DNA from: Actinopolyspora biskrensis
Lineage (GTDB): Bacteria > Actinomycetota > Actinomycetes > Mycobacteriales > Pseudonocardiaceae
NCBI RefSeq assembly: GCF_013408175.1
Contig: NZ_JACBYW010000001.1
Location: 558,001-622,000, forward strand
Reading direction: 5' to 3'
Length of the DNA stretch: 64,000 bases
How positions within the stretch are numbered: position 1 is the stretch's first letter; each line of letters opens with the position of its first letter. Shown one piece after another: positions 1 through 8,518 of the stretch. Position numbers and translations under genes: made by a program. The notes beneath the pieces were generated by a model. That model was not told the origin of the DNA and did no database searches. It was given only the letters and a program-made list of their open reading frames with translations.

Positions 1-156
1 ATGTGATCCCTCCTCCGTGCTTTCGTGCGGTAGCTGCGTCTCGGTCAGCTCGATCAGCACGGCAAGCAGTATGCGGCTTCTCGCCGGGGTGAGTACAGGA
101 AGTTCCTCCGGTAAGTGAACAGTTGGGGATTGCTCCTTTCGATCAGCGCTGTTCAT
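1..156 (-). CDS. Hypothetical protein, N-terminal 52 codons only (cut by window edge)
   Basis: An ATG at 154-156 overlaps the stop of the FtsK-like gene as ATGA, the same coupling used throughout this leftward operon. The frame stays open to base 1. The visible start is hydrophilic and is followed by a leucine-rich helix (SRILLAVLIELTE). No family is recognised. Position suggests a small accessory protein of the conjugative element. A rare TTA leucine codon is at codon 15. The remainder lies outside the window, so size and function are unknown. Confidence 0.5.
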   Translation of the reverse strand, partial: MNSADRKEQSPTVHLPEELPVLTPARSRILLAVLIELTETQLPHESTEEGSH

Positions 157-2327
157 GACGGATCGCTGTCCCCGTCGTCAGGAGAGCTGATTTCATCGTT
201 CGCCGCACGTTCGACGGCCGCGCGGATCTCGGCCGTGAGATAACCACGCACCCGGCGTGTGTCGCCGTCCTCGTTCTGGACGCGATGCCGGACGGGTCGA
301 CAGCCGAGCTCACCCATCCGCTGGGCGAACGTGCTCGGTTCCGCGTCGAGCGTCTCGGTCAGCTCGGCGGTGGGGACGAACTCACGTACCCCGGGATCGA
401 GATCACCACCGAGGTAGTTCACGACGGAGGCCAGTGGTTCCGTCAGTTCCAGGGACTCGCGTCCGCTCCAGCCGCCGGTTGCGCCGGTGTCGCTGCCGAG
501 AGCTTGGACGACGCTGCTCTGGTCGACGGTTTGGAGGCTGTCGTCCCCGGCTGCGTGTCCGCTCAGGGTTCCGGCGGTTTCGCGGAGCGCTCGGCCGCGG
601 GTGCAGATGCTCCGCCACTCGGCATTGTCCATGTAGTAGGTCTGCACGGTCACGGCGAGAAACTCGGAGCCGGTGTCGGACTCGGAGTCCGGGCGGAGGA
701 TGCCGACTCCCTTGTGTCTGGGAAGCAGCCCAGAGGCGTCGTAGCCGCGGGTGTTCATCTGTTCCCCGAGCACGATGTTGGAGTCCCGCCAGTCCATGAC
801 GCGCAGCGCGAACCGGGAACCGAGCACGGCGCGCAGTCGCGGAGGGATCGTGTTCGAATCCGGCCGCTGGGTGGCGAGGACGACCACGATCCCGACCGCC
901 GGTCCCTTCCGGGCGAGGTAGGCGAGAAGGTCGGTGATGTAGGCGCCGAGCGTGGTCTTCTTTCCGCCCACGTCCTGCCGCGTCGTGTTCTCCAAGTAGA
1001 CCTGAACCTCGTCGATGATCACGGCGGTGATCGGCATTCCGAGCTCGGGATCTCGGGAGATGCCCGGTGTGATCTTCGATTCGGGGCAGACAGCGTCGTC
1101 CAACGCGGACATCTTGGTGAACCTGGACTGGACCTCGGCGACCAGTTCGACGAGACGGTCACGGACGGTTTCGACGTGTTCGAGTTCGTCACCGCAGACG
1201 AAGCGGTGCGCGACGGCCCCGGCCGCCTCCCAGTCCTTGCCGCCCTTGCCGTCGAAGACGTAGAGCCGTGTGTACGGATCCAGGATCAGTCCGGCGGCCG
1301 GAAGCCGTGCGGCGAAGGTCTTCCCCTGTCGTGGGATCGCGCCCACCACCAAAGACGTCCACACCAGCTGCAGGTCGATTCGCCGGTTCCGCGCGTCCTG
1401 CCCGAACGGGATCGGGCGCCACGCGTCCCACCGTTTCGCGTCGAGCAGTGGGAAGCGGACAGGCGGTCCCGAGTACGGGTCCTCGTCGGCGATCCAGAGA
1501 AAGACCCGCCCCGCGTGCCCGCCGCGGCCGCGTACCCGCTCAACGATGAGCTGCATCTCGTCCACGGCCAGCGCCGATGCCAGCGCCTCCCGGTTCTTGA
1601 TCGCATCGGCGGCTTTGCGGGTAGCCGGGAGGTCGACGGTGACCGCCCACCCCGCTCCGTCGTGCGCGGCTCGCTCGACCAGCCGCAACGATTCGTCCTT
1701 GCCGATCAACTTCGCGTCGCGGAAGGCATCGACGAGGAGTTGCGGATCCATCGTCCAAGCCAAGGTCCTCGGTCCGGACAGGGACGGTTTCCGCCCCGGT
1801 GATCCGTCCTTGCGACGACCGAGGAACGCCAGCGCGACCGCGCAACAGCTCCCCGTGATCCACAGCGCTGCAGAGCCGTAGACGAGATCGGCCACGGCGA
1901 CCAGCACGGCGGCCGTGATCGTCACGGCCACAGTGACCTTCCAGCGGAACAGCGTCAGGGCGCGGATCTCGGTGAACTTGTCGGCGAGCTTTTCCGAGTG
2001 CTCGGCGGCCTCCCGGTAGTCGTGCACCCGAACCCACCGACGCCAACCGCGTACGGCCGCCAACAGTCCCCGACCTGCCGTGGTGGTGAACCGCCACGGC
2101 GCTCGCAGCGCGAACGCCGTGGCATCCTGAACCGCTTGTTTCGCGGCCTGTCGTGACTTCAGAGCTGCCGGTACGCGTGATGAACGCTGCCACCGATTCA
2201 CGAATTGCCGCCACAGCCTCGACGCCGAAATCCCCGAAGCGTCCTCGACCAGCTCGCCTTCGAACACGTGCGGCTCGATCTCCGCGGAGGTGGTCGTGGT
2301 GCGAAGGCTCCTGTCTTGCTCGCTCAT
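153..2327 (-). CDS. FtsK/SpoIIIE-type DNA translocase of an integrative conjugative element (Tra-like)
   Basis: The 724-aa protein has a basic N-terminus, two predicted membrane helices at about residues 130-148 and 152-170, and a C-terminal ATPase. Walker A is GAIPRQGKT (329-337) and Walker B is AVIIDE (435-440); the segment LATQRPDSNTIPP that follows is typical of FtsK-family motors. In actinomycete integrative elements such proteins move double-stranded DNA between mycelial cells. It is the last complete gene of a leftward operon and overlaps the small membrane-protein gene by 4 bp. Chromosomal FtsK is usually longer, with a four-helix anchor, so the element-type role is preferred. Family assignment is firm; the transfer role is inferred from size and neighbours. 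Confidence 0.9.
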   Translation of the reverse strand: MSEQDRSLRTTTTSAEIEPHVFEGELVEDASGISASRLWRQFVNRWQRSSRVPAALKSRQAAKQAVQDATAFALRAPWRFTTTAGRGLLAAVRGWRRWVRVHDYREAAEHSEKLADKFTEIRALTLFRWKVTVAVTITAAVLVAVADLVYGSAALWITGSCCAVALAFLGRRKDGSPGRKPSLSGPRTLAWTMDPQLLVDAFRDAKLIGKDESLRLVERAAHDGAGWAVTVDLPATRKAADAIKNREALASALAVDEMQLIVERVRGRGGHAGRVFLWIADEDPYSGPPVRFPLLDAKRWDAWRPIPFGQDARNRRIDLQLVWTSLVVGAIPRQGKTFAARLPAAGLILDPYTRLYVFDGKGGKDWEAAGAVAHRFVCGDELEHVETVRDRLVELVAEVQSRFTKMSALDDAVCPESKITPGISRDPELGMPITAVIIDEVQVYLENTTRQDVGGKKTTLGAYITDLLAYLARKGPAVGIVVVLATQRPDSNTIPPRLRAVLGSRFALRVMDWRDSNIVLGEQMNTRGYDASGLLPRHKGVGILRPDSESDTGSEFLAVTVQTYYMDNAEWRSICTRGRALRETAGTLSGHAAGDDSLQTVDQSSVVQALGSDTGATGGWSGRESLELTEPLASVVNYLGGDLDPGVREFVPTAELTETLDAEPSTFAQRMGELGCRPVRHRVQNEDGDTRRVRGYLTAEIRAAVERAANDEISSPDDGDSDPS

Positions 2328-2668
2328 CGTCGATCACGCCTCGAACGAGGGGTCTCCTCCGTCAGCACCGTCAGAGCTCGGGTGAGCGTGTACGACGCGA
2401 TCACCGCCGGTAGTCCCAGCACGACCAGCAACAACGTCGTGTTCCCGGGGTGAGTGATCACGGTCCACTGCACGCCCACGATCCCCGCGGCGGTGAGTGC
2501 CGTTCGCCCGGTCAGCGACATGAGGCGCGTACCGGTCCGGGCGGTGTCCGCGGCTCGTCGGGCGGCCCGCACGCTGAAGCGCCAGGAGAGGACCAGCACC
2601 AACACCAGGGTCAGCAGGACACCGAGAGCGGCGAGTACCTGAGTGGGGGTCAGGTGCACGGTCACCAC
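2324..2668 (-). CDS. Small membrane protein, conjugative-element operon
   Basis: A 114-aa protein with a strong hydrophobic helix at about residues 10-28 (LGVLLTLVLVLVLSW), a basic middle, and two further hydrophobic stretches at about 55-72 and 75-97 ending in an Arg-rich tail. No family is recognised. It overlaps the WhiB gene by 7 bp upstream and the translocase by 4 bp downstream, so all are probably made from one transcript. A membrane partner of the translocase is plausible but is an inference from position only. Confidence 0.75.
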   Translation of the reverse strand: MVTVHLTPTQVLAALGVLLTLVLVLVLSWRFSVRAARRAADTARTGTRLMSLTGRTALTAAGIVGVQWTVITHPGNTTLLLVVLGLPAVIASYTLTRALTVLTEETPRSRRDRR

Positions 2669-3030
2669 GCATCACCTCCTTCGGTGTCCTCGGCGCGCTC
2701 TCCACGGCGGAGCCAGTGCGGATGGAGTTCTCGGCGGTCGTCCTGGGACAGAGCTCCCCAAACCCCGAGCGTGTGTTCGCCCTCCGCGCGCAACTCCAGC
2801 TCCAGGCACTCGTCCTGCACCGGACAGCCCGCGCAGAGCAGTGCGGCGAGTTCCGCGTCCGTGAGGGGGTGCTCGTGGCCCGGTGGCTGCTCATTCGCGG
2901 GCGAGGGCCACATGCAGGAACCGTCGCGCTGGACGAGCTCGGTGAGTGCGGCACGTGGCACCCAGCGCAGCCGGTCCAACCGCCACGCGATGCCGATCAG
3001 TCGGAGGTCGTCGTACGAATTCGTCATCAC
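2662..3030 (-). CDS. WhiB-family iron-sulfur transcriptional regulator
   Basis: The 122-aa protein has the four WhiB cysteines (C39, C66, C69, C75, with CAGC in the middle) that bind a [4Fe-4S] cluster, followed by the GVWGA turn (89-93) and a basic C-terminal region. WhiB proteins are actinobacterial and act by binding the main sigma factor. Here it lies in the conjugative-element operon between the excisionase-like gene and the membrane protein, overlapping both. It may link element genes to the redox or developmental state of the host. The start ATG is followed by a second in-frame ATG, so translation could begin one codon later. Confidence 0.87.
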   Translation of the reverse strand: MMTNSYDDLRLIGIAWRLDRLRWVPRAALTELVQRDGSCMWPSPANEQPPGHEHPLTDAELAALLCAGCPVQDECLELELRAEGEHTLGVWGALSQDDRRELHPHWLRRGERAEDTEGGDAW

Positions 3031-3269
3031 AGACCACCTCCGGACCGTCGGTTGCTTCCGGTGCTGGTTTCCCCGCCGTCGGTCGGACCGTCGAGTGCCT
3101 GCATGAGCGCCTTGGCCGGAATCAGCAGCCGACCGCTCCGCAGCACGGCGCGGAGGCTCCCGGCTCGGATCGCGTGCGATACCCGTGAGGGATCGACATC
3201 GAGGATCAGGGCGACTTCTCGGATCGTGTAGCAGTCCGAACGCCTGACTTCGGACATGGCGAAACGCAT
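3027..3269 (-). CDS. Excisionase-like / MerR-type small HTH protein
   Basis: An 80-aa protein with one helix-turn-helix at about residues 13-60 (YTIREVALILDV followed by SRVSHAIRAG) and a beta-hairpin wing, the layout of small Xis/AlpA-type DNA-binding proteins. It opens the leftward operon and overlaps the WhiB gene by 4 bp. Its promoter lies in the 158-bp divergent region shared with the XRE-type gene, next to a strong dyad. It could be the excisionase or the operon activator; without the integrase in view the choice cannot be made. The C-terminal 20 residues are Gly/Ser-rich and probably disordered. Confidence 0.72.
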   Translation of the reverse strand: MRFAMSEVRRSDCYTIREVALILDVDPSRVSHAIRAGSLRAVLRSGRLLIPAKALMQALDGPTDGGETSTGSNRRSGGGL

Positions 3270-3289
3270 GAGAATCCTTAGCTGGTTGA

Positions 3290-3320
3290 TGATTTCAGCG
3301 ATTTTCCGCTGATTTCAGCG
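3290..3320. promoter_or_regulatory. Tandem operator-like repeat in the divergent promoter region
   Basis: The 11-mer TGATTTCAGCG occurs at 3290-3300 and again at 3310-3320, exactly 20 bp apart (two helical turns). The second copy is half of a perfect inverted repeat, CGCTGATTTCAGCG (3307-3320). The site lies 21 bp upstream of the leftward excisionase-like gene and about 108 bp upstream of the rightward XRE gene. It is a likely operator for one of these HTH proteins; which one is unknown. Confidence 0.5.
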
Positions 3321-3427
3321 TGCTTGTGGAATGACGTGTGATCCACGGGGCGATGAATGAAATGTCGTTACGTGGAGCTGGAAGAGAACCGTTAGCCTCG
3401 GCGCTGAGGCGGAGCGCGGAGGAATAA

Positions 3428-3808
3428 GTGTCAGAAGACTGGGCGGCAGTCGCCGCGGCCATCGACGAGCGCGTAAAAGCGTTGGGGTGGCGTCAACGGG
3501 AACTCGCGGATCGCTCCCTGGTCTCGCAAGCGATAGTCCGGGAGATCCAGCACCACACGGTCGAACGGCGTCGGAGTCAGCGGACGTTGGAGTCGCTGTC
3601 CGTCACGCTTGGTTGGCATCCCAAGCACCTCGAAGCCGTGTTGCACGGACGCAGGCCACCCGAACCGGACAAACCCGAGGACGACGATGACGCCCTCAGG
3701 GCTCGTTTGGACGGGATCGAACAACGGCTGTCCGAACTCACCGAGCGCGTGGACGGTCTGAGAGCCGACCTGAACACGGTGGTCGAGCATGTCCGAACGA
3801 CTCGATAG
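3428..3808 (+). CDS. XRE-like HTH regulator with C-terminal coiled coil
   Basis: A 126-aa protein. Residues about 5-70 form a Cro/CI-type helix-turn-helix (RQRELADRSLVSQAIVREI). An acidic linker (PEDDDD) leads to a heptad-like C-terminal coiled coil (LDGIEQRLSELTERVDGL) that probably mediates dimerisation. The GTG start is preceded by GGAGGA. It is transcribed divergently from the conjugation operon across a 158-bp region with tandem dyads, the usual layout of a master repressor of an integrative element. The repressor role is an inference from arrangement. Confidence 0.75.
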   Translation: MSEDWAAVAAAIDERVKALGWRQRELADRSLVSQAIVREIQHHTVERRRSQRTLESLSVTLGWHPKHLEAVLHGRRPPEPDKPEDDDDALRARLDGIEQRLSELTERVDGLRADLNTVVEHVRTTR

Positions 3809-3905
3809 CGCCGGTTTTGCTTCTGTGTCGGAATTGGCTTTTTCCATGCCATTGATTTCATCCGACATTCGCGTTGATCCCCATGAATCGACGACGCAAT
3901 TCCGG

Positions 3906-3934
3906 TGCACGAGCGGTGCAGATTCGATGCACGA
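3906..3934. promoter_or_regulatory. Direct repeat upstream of the 3957 gene
   Basis: TGCACGA occurs at 3906-3912 and 3928-3934, 22 bp apart, with a related GGTGCAGA between. The pair lies 23-51 bp upstream of the ATG at 3957, so it could be an operator. The ribosome site GGAGGCGTGAGG lies just downstream. Confidence 0.3.
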
Positions 3935-3956
3935 CGCATTTGTGGAGGCGTGAGGC

Positions 3957-5549
3957 ATGGAGCAGACGAGCGATTGGACAGGACGTAGTGCCTGCGCGTT
4001 ACAGGCCGCTTCGCGGCTGAGTAACGAGTCGTTCGCGGAACGCCTGGGAATCGCCGTCAGGACGGTTGCCACGTGGCATCAGAAGCCGAATCTGCGACCG
4101 AAGTCCGAGATGCAACAACTTCTCGACACGGCGTTGGAACAAGCCTCCCCGTCGGTCAGGGAGCGGTTCGCAGCCCTCACGTCCGGCTCATCGGACGACG
4201 AGCGCGCTCGAAGCGACGGGGAGCGCGACGAAGCGGTAACCGAGGCTGAGCAGCGACTCAGCTCTGATCAGAACATCGTCGCCGCGCTGGACTGGCTCGA
4301 CCGCCAGGCCGGTTGGCAACCGGGAACGGCTCGTCGGAAGACCGCCGCGAGGCTGGTTGGTCAGAACGCCCACTCGTTGCAGGATCGCGGAAAGCGACGC
4401 GGACGCGTGAACCAACGCGACATCGCGCGAGCCCTGAGCGAGTACTACGGCGACACAACCGGAAGTTATGGCCTTTACGGCGCTACCTGCGGTCGCGATG
4501 GTGGGATCACCAGCAGTGTCCTCACCTGCCCCGAATGGTTGGATCTCGACGCTTCACTGGTCGCGGCCAATGATCGGCTCACCGTCACCCAAGCCGCGAT
4601 GGATTCCAGCAGATCGTTGGACGCGGAAGCCGCGGAACACGCCGTTGAACGATTGACCGAGACCCTGACGCTGGGAACCCGACTCGTCGACATGCCTCTG
4701 TACCGGCTCCTCGGAACGGACATCAGCAAGGGACTGATTTCCGGTTCGGTCGGTATCGCCCACTTCGTCGAGTACGCGTTGACCGCGGATCTCCTCGAAG
4801 GGGAACTGGTCGACGCGCTCGCGTCCGGTAACGCGACCCAACCCGGCTCGCTGCCCCTCCGCGACAGGTACCTCCCGGATCTCGCTTCGGTTCTCGACCT
4901 GCCCGGACGGCTCTGCGCGGGCGGCACACTCGCCCTGTGCGCCATCGCCCGCCCAGCCAGCCCCTACCGCGGCGAAGCCGACTACCTTCTCCTGGTGCAG
5001 GAGCGTTCAGGACACGTCGTCAACGCCGCGCGCAGCCTGGCGGTCACCCCCAAGGGCTTCCACCAGCCGTTGACCGATCCCCGGTCCGACGCGCAGGTCG
5101 GCGCCACGCTCCGCCGCGAGCTGGAAGAGGAGCTGTTCGGGCGAGAGGAGATCGACAACACGGTCGGCGATCAGCGCAAGGCCGATCCGATGCACCCGAG
5201 CAGGTTGTCCGGGCCGATGAGCTGGCTGCTGGACGAGGCCGCTCAGGTGCGAATGGAGTGCACGGGGTTCGGCTTCAACCTGGTCAGCGGGAACTTCGAG
5301 TTCCCCGCCCTGATCCTCGTCGAGGACGAGGAGTTCTGGGAGCGCTATGGCGGGCAGATCGAGGCCAACTGGGAGTCGTCGAACCTGCGCCAGTACTCCA
5401 GCCTGGACAGGGAGTTGCTGACTGAACTGGTGCACGACGTGGCCTGGAGCAACGAAGGGCTGTTCGCGTTCCTGCAGGGGCTCCGGCGGTTGTCGGAACT
5501 CGGTGGTGAGAGAGTTGCGTTGCCGGACGTCGAATGGGAGATGCGGTAG
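3957..5549 (+). CDS. HTH protein with Nudix-like C-terminal domain (possible Pif-like element regulator)
   Basis: A 530-aa protein. Residues about 15-60 look like a helix-turn-helix (SNESFAERLGIAVRTVATW). The C-terminal half contains RRELEEELFG at about residues 386-395, close to but not an exact Nudix box. It is followed by a strongly conserved stretch (GFNLVSGNFEFPALILVEDE) shared almost unchanged with the paralogue at 5900-7531. The pSAM2 immunity protein Pif carries a Nudix motif, so a role in element immunity or control is possible but inferred. The ATG is chosen for its GGAGGC ribosome site. The 3' end overlaps the cupin gene by 16 bp. Confidence 0.68.
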   Translation: MEQTSDWTGRSACALQAASRLSNESFAERLGIAVRTVATWHQKPNLRPKSEMQQLLDTALEQASPSVRERFAALTSGSSDDERARSDGERDEAVTEAEQRLSSDQNIVAALDWLDRQAGWQPGTARRKTAARLVGQNAHSLQDRGKRRGRVNQRDIARALSEYYGDTTGSYGLYGATCGRDGGITSSVLTCPEWLDLDASLVAANDRLTVTQAAMDSSRSLDAEAAEHAVERLTETLTLGTRLVDMPLYRLLGTDISKGLISGSVGIAHFVEYALTADLLEGELVDALASGNATQPGSLPLRDRYLPDLASVLDLPGRLCAGGTLALCAIARPASPYRGEADYLLLVQERSGHVVNAARSLAVTPKGFHQPLTDPRSDAQVGATLRRELEEELFGREEIDNTVGDQRKADPMHPSRLSGPMSWLLDEAAQVRMECTGFGFNLVSGNFEFPALILVEDEEFWERYGGQIEANWESSNLRQYSSLDRELLTELVHDVAWSNEGLFAFLQGLRRLSELGGERVALPDVEWEMR

Positions 5550-5899
5550 TGGGCACCAACTGGCACAGCGGGAACGCTTCCGACGACGGGCAGGACACCA
5601 GGGGATGGTTGCTCGGACACTTCATCGACCCTCCCGAGGACGTGCGCGCCACGGAGGCTCTCGAAGTGAAGTGGGGCCACCACGCCTCGGGGGAGAAGCG
5701 TTCCGGGTGGACTGCCGACGACCAGCGAACGACTCTGCTGCTGCTGGTTCAGGGACGGTTCCGCCTGGAGCTCACCGAAGGCAGCTTCACACTGGAACGG
5801 CAAGGTGACTACGTCGTGTGGGGACCGGGGATCGACCACTTCTGGGAAGCCCTCACCGATTCGGTCGTGATCACCGTCCGGTGGCCCTCCTCGACCTGA
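5534..5899 (+). CDS. Small cupin-fold protein
   Basis: A 121-aa single-domain protein with a cupin-like beta pattern: LLLLVQGRFRLEL, then GSFTLERQGDYVVWGPGIDHFWEA. The GxxHxW segment resembles cupin motif 2, but a clear metal-binding HxH motif is not seen, so it may bind a ligand rather than catalyse. The start is either ATG 5534 or GTG 5549, the latter overlapping the previous stop by one base. It follows the 3957 gene directly and ends exactly where the oppositely oriented paralogue ends. It is probably co-translated with the 3957 regulator and may be a sensor partner. Confidence 0.62.
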   Translation: MGDAVVGTNWHSGNASDDGQDTRGWLLGHFIDPPEDVRATEALEVKWGHHASGEKRSGWTADDQRTTLLLLVQGRFRLELTEGSFTLERQGDYVVWGPGIDHFWEALTDSVVITVRWPSST

Positions 5900-7531
5900 T
5901 CACGCCTGCATCGCCGGATCGACGGCAGGAAGATCGACCCGCTCGTCCCCGAGTTCACCGAGCCGACGGATTCCCTGGAGCATCGCGAACAACCCCTCGT
6001 TGCTCCAGGACTCGTCGGACAACAGTTCGTTCACCAAGTCCCGGTCCGCGCTGGAGTAAAGGCGCAGTCCGGCCGTCTCCCAGTTGGCTTCGAGCTGTCC
6101 ACCGTACTGCTTCCAGAACTCCTCGTCCTCGACGAGGATCAGGGCGGGGAACTCGAAGTTCCCGCTGACCAGGTTGAAGCCGAACCCCGTGCACTCCGTT
6201 CGTACGCACTCGGGGTGCTCGGTGATCCAGCGCATCGGTTCGGACAGCCGGCTCGGATGCATCGGGGCCGCGATGCGCTGCGGACCAGCTGTGCTGTCGA
6301 CCTCGCTGCGACCGAACAGCTCCTCCTCCAGCTCGCGGCGGAGGGTTACCCCGATCGAAGCGTCGGCGCGGAACTCCTTCAGCGGCTGGTGGAAACCCTT
6401 GGGGATCACGGCCAGACTCTCGGCGGCGTTGATCACCTGGTTGGAACGCTGTTGGACGAGCAAGGCGTAGTCGGCTTCGCCGCGGTAGGGGCTGGCTGGG
6501 CGGGCGATGGCGCACAGGGCGAGTGTGCCGCCCGCGCAGAGCCGTCCGGGCAGGTCGAGAACCGAAGCGAGATCCGGGAGGTACCTGTCGCGCAGCGGCA
6601 AGTTGTGCCGTTGAGCGCCGCTGTCGGAACCGATTGTCTTGATCAGCTCACTTTCGAGGAGGTCCGCCGTCAGCGCGTACTCGACGAACGGGACCAGGGA
6701 AACCGTGCCGTCGATCGAGCCCGGCTTGATGTCGATGTCCAGCAACCGGTACAGCGGCTCGTTGGAGACCTGCACGTCCAGGGCGGCTGCTTCGGTGAGC
6801 CGGTCCACCGCGCGAGTCGCATCGAACTCGCCGGGAGCAGCGTGGTCGCTGGTGGTTGTGAACGTCAATCGGTCGTTGTCCGGAGTTAGTGGGCACGCCA
6901 GGTCGAGCCAGTCCGGGCGCGTGAGGATGCTGGTCGCGATCCCGCGATCGTCACATCGCACGTGGTACGTGTTCCGCCGTGTCTCCACGGGTCCGTAGTA
7001 CTCGGACAGTGCGTCGACCAGTTGGCTACGGCCCACCTTGGCCCGCTGCGCGTGCCAATCGTGCAGGTCCGTCGGGGGAGACTGGGCGAGCTGTGACCGT
7101 ACTTGTTGCTCTGCTGTCCGGGATGACCACTGCGCGCGCTGATCGAGCCAGTCGCAGGCCGTCTCCAGTCCGGCGTTCGTGGAGTGCTCCCGCAAGGCTG
7201 TCCCTGTGGTGCTGGGGAGTTGCCCTGCGTTGAGCTGAGAACGGCCGCTCGTGACCTCGCTGGAGGGCACGGGGTTCGATGGTTCGGCGAGAAGGTCGTC
7301 GATGCTCTCGTCGAAGATGCGTTCGAGCAGTCGAGCCGTGGCCGGGCGAACCGGGCCGAGTGGCTTTCCGCCGGTTCCGCGGCCGGATGCGAGACGTTGC
7401 AGATGACGTAGCCCAAGTGTTCCGGGCTCACCGTGCTCACGGGCGAACGTCTCGGCGTATTCGGCGAACTCTTCGAGGGTTTGTCGGCGTTCCCGGATTC
7501 TTTGTTCGAGCACGGTCCGAAAAGTCCGCAC
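5900..7531 (-). CDS. Second HTH/Nudix-like regulator, paralogue of the 3957 gene
   Basis: A 543-aa protein. The N-terminal 75 residues form a different helix-turn-helix module from that of the 3957 gene (TLEEFAEYAETFAREHG, then LGLRHLQRLASGRG). From about residue 150 onward it is homologous to the 3957 protein. Near the C-terminus identity is very high, including RDRYLPDLASVLDLPGRLCA, RRELEEELFG and the FNLVSGNFEFPAL block. The GTG start is preceded on its strand by GGAGAA. Its stop abuts the stop of the cupin gene. Two regulators with swapped N-termini and a shared C-terminus suggest domain exchange and recognition of the same ligand. Confidence 0.75.
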   Translation of the reverse strand: MRTFRTVLEQRIRERRQTLEEFAEYAETFAREHGEPGTLGLRHLQRLASGRGTGGKPLGPVRPATARLLERIFDESIDDLLAEPSNPVPSSEVTSGRSQLNAGQLPSTTGTALREHSTNAGLETACDWLDQRAQWSSRTAEQQVRSQLAQSPPTDLHDWHAQRAKVGRSQLVDALSEYYGPVETRRNTYHVRCDDRGIATSILTRPDWLDLACPLTPDNDRLTFTTTSDHAAPGEFDATRAVDRLTEAAALDVQVSNEPLYRLLDIDIKPGSIDGTVSLVPFVEYALTADLLESELIKTIGSDSGAQRHNLPLRDRYLPDLASVLDLPGRLCAGGTLALCAIARPASPYRGEADYALLVQQRSNQVINAAESLAVIPKGFHQPLKEFRADASIGVTLRRELEEELFGRSEVDSTAGPQRIAAPMHPSRLSEPMRWITEHPECVRTECTGFGFNLVSGNFEFPALILVEDEEFWKQYGGQLEANWETAGLRLYSSADRDLVNELLSDESWSNEGLFAMLQGIRRLGELGDERVDLPAVDPAMQA

Positions 7532-7972
7532 TGTCGTTCTCCTTCGTGCTGTCCGGTCGGTCTCGTGTCGTCGCGATGTCGTGCGCGAGTCGTTCTGGTG
7601 CTCCGTCGCCGCTGACAGGCTGTCGTCAGTCTGCCACGGACCGCGCCAGGAGCGGTCCGCATGAATCGTCCGGAAGCGGCGCTCTCCGCCTCTGTCGCGT
7701 CGCTGCCGGACATCCGGTCGCGGGCGGAGCCGGTGAGCACCCTTCGGTTCTCGGCTCCGCCCGCGTTCCGTTGCGAGTGGAGGTCAATTGTGGACGCGAA
7801 GATGCGGTGGTTCCAGTACCGGAACGGTGTAGCGGGGCAGCGGCACCGTGTTGCGCACTGTGAGGATCAGTCCGCTGGGGGAGGGACGTGGTCGTGGTGT
7901 CGCCATGAGTTCAGCCCCACGGAGGTGGAAGAAGTCGCCGAGCCCGGTGCCGTACCGGAGACGGAACAAGCA
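7532..7972. other. Intergenic region upstream of the second regulator
   Basis: About 440 bp between the GTG start of the leftward regulator and the next supported gene. The rightward frame is open from 7661, but its composition before about 7970 does not look like protein. It must hold the promoter of the 5900-7531 gene. No clear operator was seen. Confidence 0.4.
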
Positions 7973-8344
7973 ATGCCGGGTGCGCCGTGTGTCCCGTGCC
8001 TGATGTTGGTCATGGGCGCCACTGCCGATGGAGCTGCCAGCGGAACAAAACTCGGCGAAGCACATGATGCGCCTACATCCTCGTGCGGCGATGTGCCCGA
8101 TGATTCTGCTGCGGAAGCTGCCGGAACGGTGAGCACGGTAATTGCCACCGAGGAAGCAGCGGAGGAATGTCCGCCGAAAACCGTGCTCGCCATATCGATG
8201 CTCAAGGCACAATGGTTGCTCGACGACGCTGCGCACGATATCAGCGGTGGCCGCTACAGCACCGCGCAGGCGAGCGAGCTGGTGGAAATTCTCGAAGAGT
8301 TGTCTCGGCTCATGCGCGAAACTATCGGAGACGAGCACCGTTGA
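7973..8344 (+). CDS. Small hypothetical protein with a conserved-looking C-terminal helix bundle
   Basis: About 123 aa if started at ATG 7973; ATG 8003 or 8012 are alternatives. The first 70 residues are low-complexity and Ala-rich. The last 50 (LKAQWLLDDAAHDISGGRY, then ELVEILEELSRLMRE) look like a short amphipathic helical domain of the kind often seen in small actinomycete proteins beside HTH genes. Function is unknown. The stop TGA overlaps a possible TTG start of the next small ORF. Confidence 0.48.
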   Translation: MPGAPCVPCLMLVMGATADGAASGTKLGEAHDAPTSSCGDVPDDSAAEAAGTVSTVIATEEAAEECPPKTVLAISMLKAQWLLDDAAHDISGGRYSTAQASELVEILEELSRLMRETIGDEHR

Positions 8345-8487
8345 TCTCGCAAACGAGGAGAAACACGAGCGGCAAGCACCATGTCAGAAGCGATCCTGTC
8401 GGCTACGTGACCGCGTTCCGCGGTGACCTCTACGCACCCTCTCTTACCCTGATGAAGCGCGTCCTCGACGGCCTGCGGCGTCTGTAA
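8341..8487 (+). CDS. Possible 48-aa small protein
   Basis: A TTG start overlaps the preceding stop (TTGA), and the ORF ends at 8487. The C-terminal part (GYVTAFRGDLYAPSLTLMKR) looks like real protein and would be translationally coupled to the previous gene. It is short, has no recognised family, and its N-terminus is doubtful, so it is reported with low confidence. Confidence 0.33.
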   Translation: MISQTRRNTSGKHHVRSDPVGYVTAFRGDLYAPSLTLMKRVLDGLRRL

Positions 8488-8518
8488 CGGCGGTCTCCGG
8501 CCGTAGCGCGCGGTGAGG

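Noticed and set aside
847-870. tRNA T-loop-like sequence GTTCGAATCC
   Set aside because: It lies inside the FtsK-like gene and no acceptor or anticodon stem surrounds it.
285-1802. 505-aa open frame on the plus strand
   Set aside because: It lies wholly antisense to the FtsK-like gene, has no domain, and its openness is expected from GC-rich third positions.
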